Shown here piece after piece: positions 60,153 to 64,000 of a DNA stretch of 64,000 bases. This DNA comes from Planococcus wigleyi (GTDB lineage: Bacteria > Bacillota > Bacilli > Bacillales_A > Planococcaceae): positions 186,001-250,000 of the forward strand of contig NZ_JACSPU010000005.1 in the NCBI RefSeq assembly GCF_014836985.1, read 5' to 3'. The position numbers were made by a program, and so were the translations under genes. The stretch's first letter is position 1, and the number at the start of each line of letters is the position of its first letter. The notes beneath the pieces are model-generated. The model did no database searches. It was given only the letters and a program-made list of their open reading frames with translations, and was not told where the DNA came from.

Positions 60153-60994
60153 ACCAATTCACTCCCTGTCAGTTTAATGAAAATATCGCCTAAACTTAGC
60201 TCATTTGTATAGATGCGATCAATTTGGCCTTGGCTCATCCAGTTGGCAACCTGGGTTGCCGAATTTTCGTTCATCGGCAACCGCTCGCTCTGGCCAGACG
60301 TCAATTCCACTGTCAGCGTGCCGTCGCGATGGGTCTTTTTAAGTTCAGCGGGCGCACCGATTGCGCGGATTTCGCCTTTATGCAAAATCGCTACCCGTTC
60401 ACACAGCGTTTCCGCTTCGGTCATGTCATGTGTCGTCAAAAAGATGGTTGTGCCGTTTTCATTCAAATAGCGCAGCCCTTTATGGATATGTGCGGTATTC
60501 ACCGGATCCAACGCAGACGTTGGTTCATCCAAAAACAGCATTTCCGGTTCATGGATGATGGCACATGCCAAGGTGACCCGTTGGCGCATCCCTTTTGACA
60601 GGACACTGATCCGCTTCTTGCGGTCGGCAGTCAAATTGACGAAATTGAGTACTTTATGAATGGATGATTTCGGCAAGTCGTACAAGCCACGAAACAGTTC
60701 CAGGTTTTCCTCAATCGTTAGCCGTTCATATAATCCACTGTTATCGGTCAAAATGCCGAAGCGTCTTTTTTGATCGGTTTTTTGCATCAGTTTGGCTGGC
60801 TTATCCAGCACGGTTGCACTTCCACTTGTCGGATCCAGTTGTGCAGTCAAAATTTTCAGCAAGGTCGTTTTGCCGGAACCACTCGGCCCCAGGAAACCAA
60901 AAATCTCTCCTTTCGGAATATCAAATGAGACATCTTTTAATGCCGGTTTGCCAGCGAATGATTTTTGAATGTTTTGGACGGAAATTGTGTTCAT
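60149..60994 (-). CDS. ABC-2 exporter ATP-binding protein
   Basis: A 281-aa ABC ATPase of the drug/antibiotic exporter class. Walker A is GPSGSGKTT near residue 36, signature LSKGMRQRVTLACAI near 131, Walker B MLFLDEPTSALD near 152, and the switch His is in LTTHDMTEAETLCERVAIL near 184. The C-terminal 70 residues form the accessory domain found in NatA/DrrA-like proteins. ATG at 60994 has GGGAG 8 nt upstream and is preferred to a codon 9 nt earlier. It is coupled by a 4-nt overlap to the permease gene. The LytTR regulator gene lies 140 bp upstream on the same strand. Confidence 0.9.
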   Translation of the reverse strand: MNTISVQNIQKSFAGKPALKDVSFDIPKGEIFGFLGPSGSGKTTLLKILTAQLDPTSGSATVLDKPAKLMQKTDQKRRFGILTDNSGLYERLTIEENLELFRGLYDLPKSSIHKVLNFVNLTADRKKRISVLSKGMRQRVTLACAIIHEPEMLFLDEPTSALDPVNTAHIHKGLRYLNENGTTIFLTTHDMTEAETLCERVAILHKGEIRAIGAPAELKKTHRDGTLTVELTSGQSERLPMNENSATQVANWMSQGQIDRIYTNELSLGDIFIKLTGSELV

Positions 60995-61133
60995 GTGTTC
61001 CACTCCCTTTCGTTGATAGCATAAGCATATAAAGAAAAAGAGAAGAACACCTCTAAATCAGGCTAAAATGTACCCTATTCTGGCTGAACTGTACCCCGAA
61101 AGCGCCGGTTTGACCAATTATTTCCTGGGAAAT

Positions 61134-62069
61134 TTAAATGTTCAGAAGCTTTTTCAACTCCACTAATTTAGTCCGTGACAGCGGCACGACCGAATCCTGG
61201 CCAGTTGTCAGGCGCAGGCTATAGCTGTTTTTCGTCCACGTTATTAATTCCCGTACTTTTTGCAGATTGACGATATACGAGCGATGGCAACGGAAAAAGC
61301 CGTAATGCTGAAGACGCTCTTCCAATTCGGCCAAAGTCAGTGCGCAACTATAGGTTTCGCCTCCGACATGTACCACAGCCATACTATTGATGCTTTCAAT
61401 GTAATCAATTTCCGGCGGATTGAACAGGATAACTTTGTCGTTCTTTTTTGTCGGGATCTTTTGAACCTTGAATTCCGCTTCCTCAATCTCTTCCTGCACT
61501 GGCGGCTCACTGTCTGCATCAGCAAAATCCAGCTGATGCAGTCCGGCGTTATCCAAACGAAAAATTTCATCGCAGCTGATAAGCGCATCTTCCAGATTGG
61601 ACGTGAGGATAATGATTCGTTTTTCTGCTGAAAGCTCCTGCAGCAATCGTGCAAAGACGAGCCTCTCTTGTTCTTCGAGCTGGAAATACGGTTCCTCCAA
61701 TACAATGGTTTGCTGATGTGCGTAATAAATGCGAAGCAGTGACAAATAGATTTGTTTCGACGAAGGTAAATGGCTGATTTTCATCTTCCTCAGATCCTCT
61801 AGCTGAAACAGGCGTAGCATCGTGCCAACTGGTTTGTCATGTCCACTGATGTTTTTCATAAAACGCAGCAGCTCTTCCACCGTAAGGCGCTTGTACTCTC
61901 CCTGCTCCACAAGTGACACGTACGTATCCGGCTGCTCAGCCAATTCAGCCAGCAGGATTTTCTTGCGCTGAACATTCGTCTGGATGCCGATGACTTTCTG
62001 CTTTTGAAGCCCGACTTCTATGGATGGAATTATTTTTTGACCATTTACAACCACTGCTTGAATTTTCAT
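61134..62069 (-). CDS. LytTR-family regulator with ABC-ATPase-like N-terminal domain
   Basis: A 311-aa regulator. Residues 205-311 are a LytTR DNA-binding domain (VILFNPPEIDYIESINSMAV, then TLAELEERLQHYGFFRCHRS, then YIVNLQKVRELITWTKNSYS). The N-terminal 195 residues resemble a degenerate ABC ATPase: signature-region-like MKISHLPSSKQIYLSLLRIY, Walker-B-like TIVLEEPYFQLEEQERL and D-loop/switch-like RIIILTSNLEDALISCDEIF. No Walker A lysine loop is visible, so ATP hydrolysis is unlikely. ATG at 62069 has GGAGG 5 nt upstream. It probably controls the adjacent exporter genes by sensing the ATPase or permease through its mimic domain (inference). Confidence 0.8.
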   Translation of the reverse strand: MKIQAVVVNGQKIIPSIEVGLQKQKVIGIQTNVQRKKILLAELAEQPDTYVSLVEQGEYKRLTVEELLRFMKNISGHDKPVGTMLRLFQLEDLRKMKISHLPSSKQIYLSLLRIYYAHQQTIVLEEPYFQLEEQERLVFARLLQELSAEKRIIILTSNLEDALISCDEIFRLDNAGLHQLDFADADSEPPVQEEIEEAEFKVQKIPTKKNDKVILFNPPEIDYIESINSMAVVHVGGETYSCALTLAELEERLQHYGFFRCHRSYIVNLQKVRELITWTKNSYSLRLTTGQDSVVPLSRTKLVELKKLLNI

Positions 62070-62554
62070 AGCTGCCTCCGCATGTAAAAAAGATATAGAT
62101 TCTACCATTTATTGTATCGCTAAATAGGTCGAGTAGAACAGCCCATTTCAATTCAAAACATGCACCCAGTTTAATTAAGGGCTGGATGCATGTTTGAATG
62201 TTTCAGTATTTATGACTTCTTCTCTGATTCATCCCAAATATAAATCCCTTCATTCCAAAATCTCCACACGATCCCTTCTAACAGTAATTACAAACCGACG
62301 TCACCTACTTCTCCTAAACTAAAACTATTCAGTTACGTTAGTGTAATTTGTCTGTCGCCATAATTTTAAAATACAGAAACCTGCTCAGAGCATCAGATTT
62401 TATTAAAACAAATACACGAAAAAATACTTGGAACTAAATATTTCCAGACAGAAAATTATCATTCCCTAGTATTTACCTTCTGAATCGTGTTATATTCATC
62501 TTTGGAAAATAGCAATATAGATCTAGAACGAGACAAATCAGGGGGACATATTAA
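62070..62554. other. Divergent intergenic region
   Basis: About 485 bp between the LytTR and nuclease genes. It contains an orphan hairpin at 62156-62195 and otherwise AT-rich promoter-like DNA, including TTATATT near 62490 upstream of the nuclease gene. No supported small gene. Confidence 0.4.
62156..62195. other. Orphan hairpin
   Basis: AAACATGCA-CCAG and CTGG-TGCATGTTT form a 13-bp stem with one mismatch and a 12-nt loop. It is 87 bp upstream of the LytTR start, too far from any gene end to be its terminator. It may be a leader structure or operator. Confidence 0.4.
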
Positions 62555-63820
62555 ATGGATGTGGTATTTGTTTTATTGATGTTGGTTGCCTTATTAGCTT
62601 TCGCTGCGAGCATTGTTTTATTGCTCGTCAGTGCTTTGTTCAAAAAAGGGTTAACTGTTAAGCAGGCTGGTCTTGCGGCTGCTCTTTCATTCGCAGTAAT
62701 AATTGGTTCTGGCGTTGGAGTCGCCTTTACAGCAGACGAAGTCGATACTGCGGCTGGCGTCGAAAGTGAACAAATGGAAGCGCAGAAAGAAAAAGAAGCT
62801 GAAGAACAACGCATCGCCCTGGAAGAAGCCGAGATCCAGGCTGCAGAAGAAAAAGAAGAAGCACGCCTGGCAGCTGAAAAAGAAGCCGAAGAAAAAGCGG
62901 CGGCTGAGGAGCTGGCGAAAGAGAAAGAAGCGCAGGAACTGGCAGCGAAGAAAGAAGCTGAAGAAAAAGCAGCGGCCGAGAAACTTGTGAAAGAGAAAGA
63001 AGCACAGGAACTGGCAGCGAAAAAGAAAAAAGCTGAAGAAGAAGCCCAGCAAAAAAAGGAACTGTTCGCAGGATATAAACTGATTGATGTGGATGGCGGC
63101 GATGTGTCTGGATACCGTGAAGCCAACATCGTCGTTGACATTGGATACGGAGACCGCGAATATTGGGCCTTTACGAATGAACACGGGCAGCTAGAACGTG
63201 TCGTTGCTGCGGAAATCGTTGTACAGGATGACAGCAGCGAACCTGTCTTATCGTCCGGCAGATATTATTCGGATGAGGCAAAGGTTCCGGGCGTCGAAAG
63301 CGACATCTTGGATGAAGGGCATGTCATTGCCGATTCTCTTGGAGGAGTATCGAATGCCTACAATATTACCCCGCAAGAAAGTACACTTAACCGGCACGGG
63401 GATCAAGCTTATATGGAAGACAGCATCCGTGACGCAGGCGGAGCAACGAATTTTGAAGCCGTCATCACCTATCCGGATACTGAAACGCAGATTCCTTCCA
63501 GTTATCAATACAGCTATACGATCAAAGGGAACCAAGTCGTCGATGCCTTTGACAACGCGAACCCGGATGAAATAAACGCCTCTCTCGGTTTAACCGACAG
63601 TGAGCCTGATGCTTCATTCAGTGCGGCCACAAACAGTGAACCTGTCGAGTCAGCCGCTGCAGACACAGGCGGAGACGTATCCAGCGTTGATACAAACGGC
63701 AATGGGCAGGTGACGATCAAAGAAGCAAAAGCAGCCGGTTTCAGCATGCCCATCATGAGTGATCATTGGTTATATCCATACATGCGGGACAATGATCACG
63801 ATGGAATGGTCGGAGAGTAA
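62555..63820 (+). CDS. Membrane-anchored DNA/RNA non-specific endonuclease with EF-hand/Excalibur-like tail
   Basis: A 421-aa predicted surface nuclease. Two N-terminal hydrophobic helices (residues 4-28 and 38-57) are followed by a Lys/Glu/Ala coiled-coil stalk (residues 65-168) with a 24-residue tandem repeat. A NucA/EndA-like beta-beta-alpha nuclease domain comes next. Its active-site stretch DEGHVIADSLGGVSNAYNIT, followed by PQESTLNRHGDQAYME, holds the catalytic His, the metal Asn and a late acidic residue. The C-terminus has SVDTNGNGQVTIKEAKAAGF (EF-hand loop) and MRDNDHDGMVGE (Excalibur-like, last Cys absent). The ATG follows AGGGGG by about 9 nt. Roles in DNA uptake, nutrient nucleic acids or competition are possible. 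Confidence 0.82.
   Translation: MDVVFVLLMLVALLAFAASIVLLLVSALFKKGLTVKQAGLAAALSFAVIIGSGVGVAFTADEVDTAAGVESEQMEAQKEKEAEEQRIALEEAEIQAAEEKEEARLAAEKEAEEKAAAEELAKEKEAQELAAKKEAEEKAAAEKLVKEKEAQELAAKKKKAEEEAQQKKELFAGYKLIDVDGGDVSGYREANIVVDIGYGDREYWAFTNEHGQLERVVAAEIVVQDDSSEPVLSSGRYYSDEAKVPGVESDILDEGHVIADSLGGVSNAYNITPQESTLNRHGDQAYMEDSIRDAGGATNFEAVITYPDTETQIPSSYQYSYTIKGNQVVDAFDNANPDEINASLGLTDSEPDASFSAATNSEPVESAAADTGGDVSSVDTNGNGQVTIKEAKAAGFSMPIMSDHWLYPYMRDNDHDGMVGE
62882..63025 (+). repeat. Two 72-bp tandem repeats encoding the coiled-coil stalk
   Basis: Copies at 62882-62953 and 62954-63025 each encode EAEEKAAAEELAKEKEAQEL plus AAKK, with three residue changes between copies. Third-base differences show that the duplication is not recent. 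Copy number may vary between strains. Confidence 0.75.
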
Positions 63821-63959
63821 GTTTGTATGAGAACAATGACGAAGCCAAAATTTTCACAGGGCACCAATAGATTTATTTCCTTAACGGGCTGAATACTGGT
63901 TTTGTTTAAAAATAAACTGGGTAGACAGGAGGCAAATACAAATTCTGGAGGAATCAGCC

Positions 63960-64000
63960 GTGAAGAAGAAATGGATTCCAACGTTGCTGGCATTTGGGTT
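63960..64000 (+). CDS. Start of an exported protein (partial, runs off the window)
   Basis: GTG at 63960 follows GGAGGA by 8 nt and opens MKKKWIPTLLAFG at the window edge: a basic start then hydrophobic residues, as in a signal peptide. Only 13 full codons are visible, so no family can be given. It lies 139 bp after the nuclease gene on the same strand and may belong to the same group of exported proteins. Confidence 0.6.
   Translation, partial: MKKKWIPTLLAFG

Noticed and set aside
62551..63141. 196-codon Ser/Ala-rich minus-strand frame
   Set aside because: Mirror of the Lys/Glu/Ala stalk of the nuclease; typical low-complexity shadow.
1..64000. tRNA or rRNA genes, CRISPR arrays, transposases, integrases, riboswitches
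   Set aside because: No cloverleaf-like segment, regular direct-repeat array, mobile-element protein or recognisable riboswitch consensus was seen on reading both strands; a covariance-model search was not possible here.

Overview
The window looks like chromosomal DNA of a low-to-moderate-GC Bacillota. It most resembles the Planococcaceae (Planococcus/Planomicrobium-like). This is inferred from Bacillales-type ribosome binding sites, an LtaS-type lipoteichoic acid synthase, a BstA/YfiT-type DinB protein, a staphylococcal-type CrtP carotenoid oxidase, YitT and YcxB proteins and a Leloir galactose operon. I saw no rRNA, tRNA, CRISPR array, insertion sequence or prophage. The layout is that of a mostly ordinary chromosome with short operons separated by clear intrinsic terminators.

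Layout: 0-7.7 kb is galactose metabolism: galM and a ROK regulator on the minus strand, then divergent galK-galE-galT and a multi-sugar ABC ATPase (MsmX/UgpC type). 7.8-11.4 kb holds a DUF4256 protein, a lysophospholipase-like hydrolase and LtaS. 11.7-18 kb is a minus-strand run: small unknown proteins, a DIP1984-like protein, and a tightly coupled pair of a 1257-aa SF1 helicase and a winged-helix-like protein. 18.3-26.4 kb holds an XRE regulator, an SRPBCC protein, a small lipoprotein, two tandem secreted M28 peptidases (one broken by an in-frame TAG), CrtP and a secreted M14 carboxypeptidase. 26.6-30.3 kb is a glycerate module (GntP permease, glycerate kinase, CdaR regulator). 30.4-36.7 kb has a YcxB protein, a GrdB-like redox protein with an in-frame TGA, a BCCT osmolyte transporter, an acetamidase and an esterase. 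36.8-42.5 kb is a ureide/hydantoin-type catabolic operon (M20 amidohydrolase, cyclic amidohydrolase, sodium symporter) with an IclR regulator and an aspartate dehydrogenase. 42.8-53 kb is mostly membrane, small and unknown proteins. 53.6-56.1 kb is a 2-oxoacid dehydrogenase E1alpha-E1beta pair followed by a mini-E2 without catalytic core. 56.2-62 kb holds a DJ-1/PfpI protein, a UvrA-like ABC protein and an ABC-2 exporter with its LytTR regulator. 62.5-64 kb is a membrane-anchored, calcium-motif nuclease and the start of a further exported protein.

The strongest unexpected signal is at 31231-31995. A GrdB-family protein is continuous across an in-frame TGA at the first position of a would-be UxxC redox motif (U-G-S-C-H). 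The TGA is followed 17 nt later by an 8-bp hairpin with a UGUAU loop, as expected for a bacterial SECIS element. It is a candidate selenoprotein. Other points of interest are the amber codon in the M28 peptidase at the place where its intact paralogue has Gln, the stand-alone lipoyl/E3-binding mini-E2, the helicase plus winged-helix pair, a LytTR regulator with an ABC-ATPase-like N-terminus, and several very small genes with strong ribosome binding sites.
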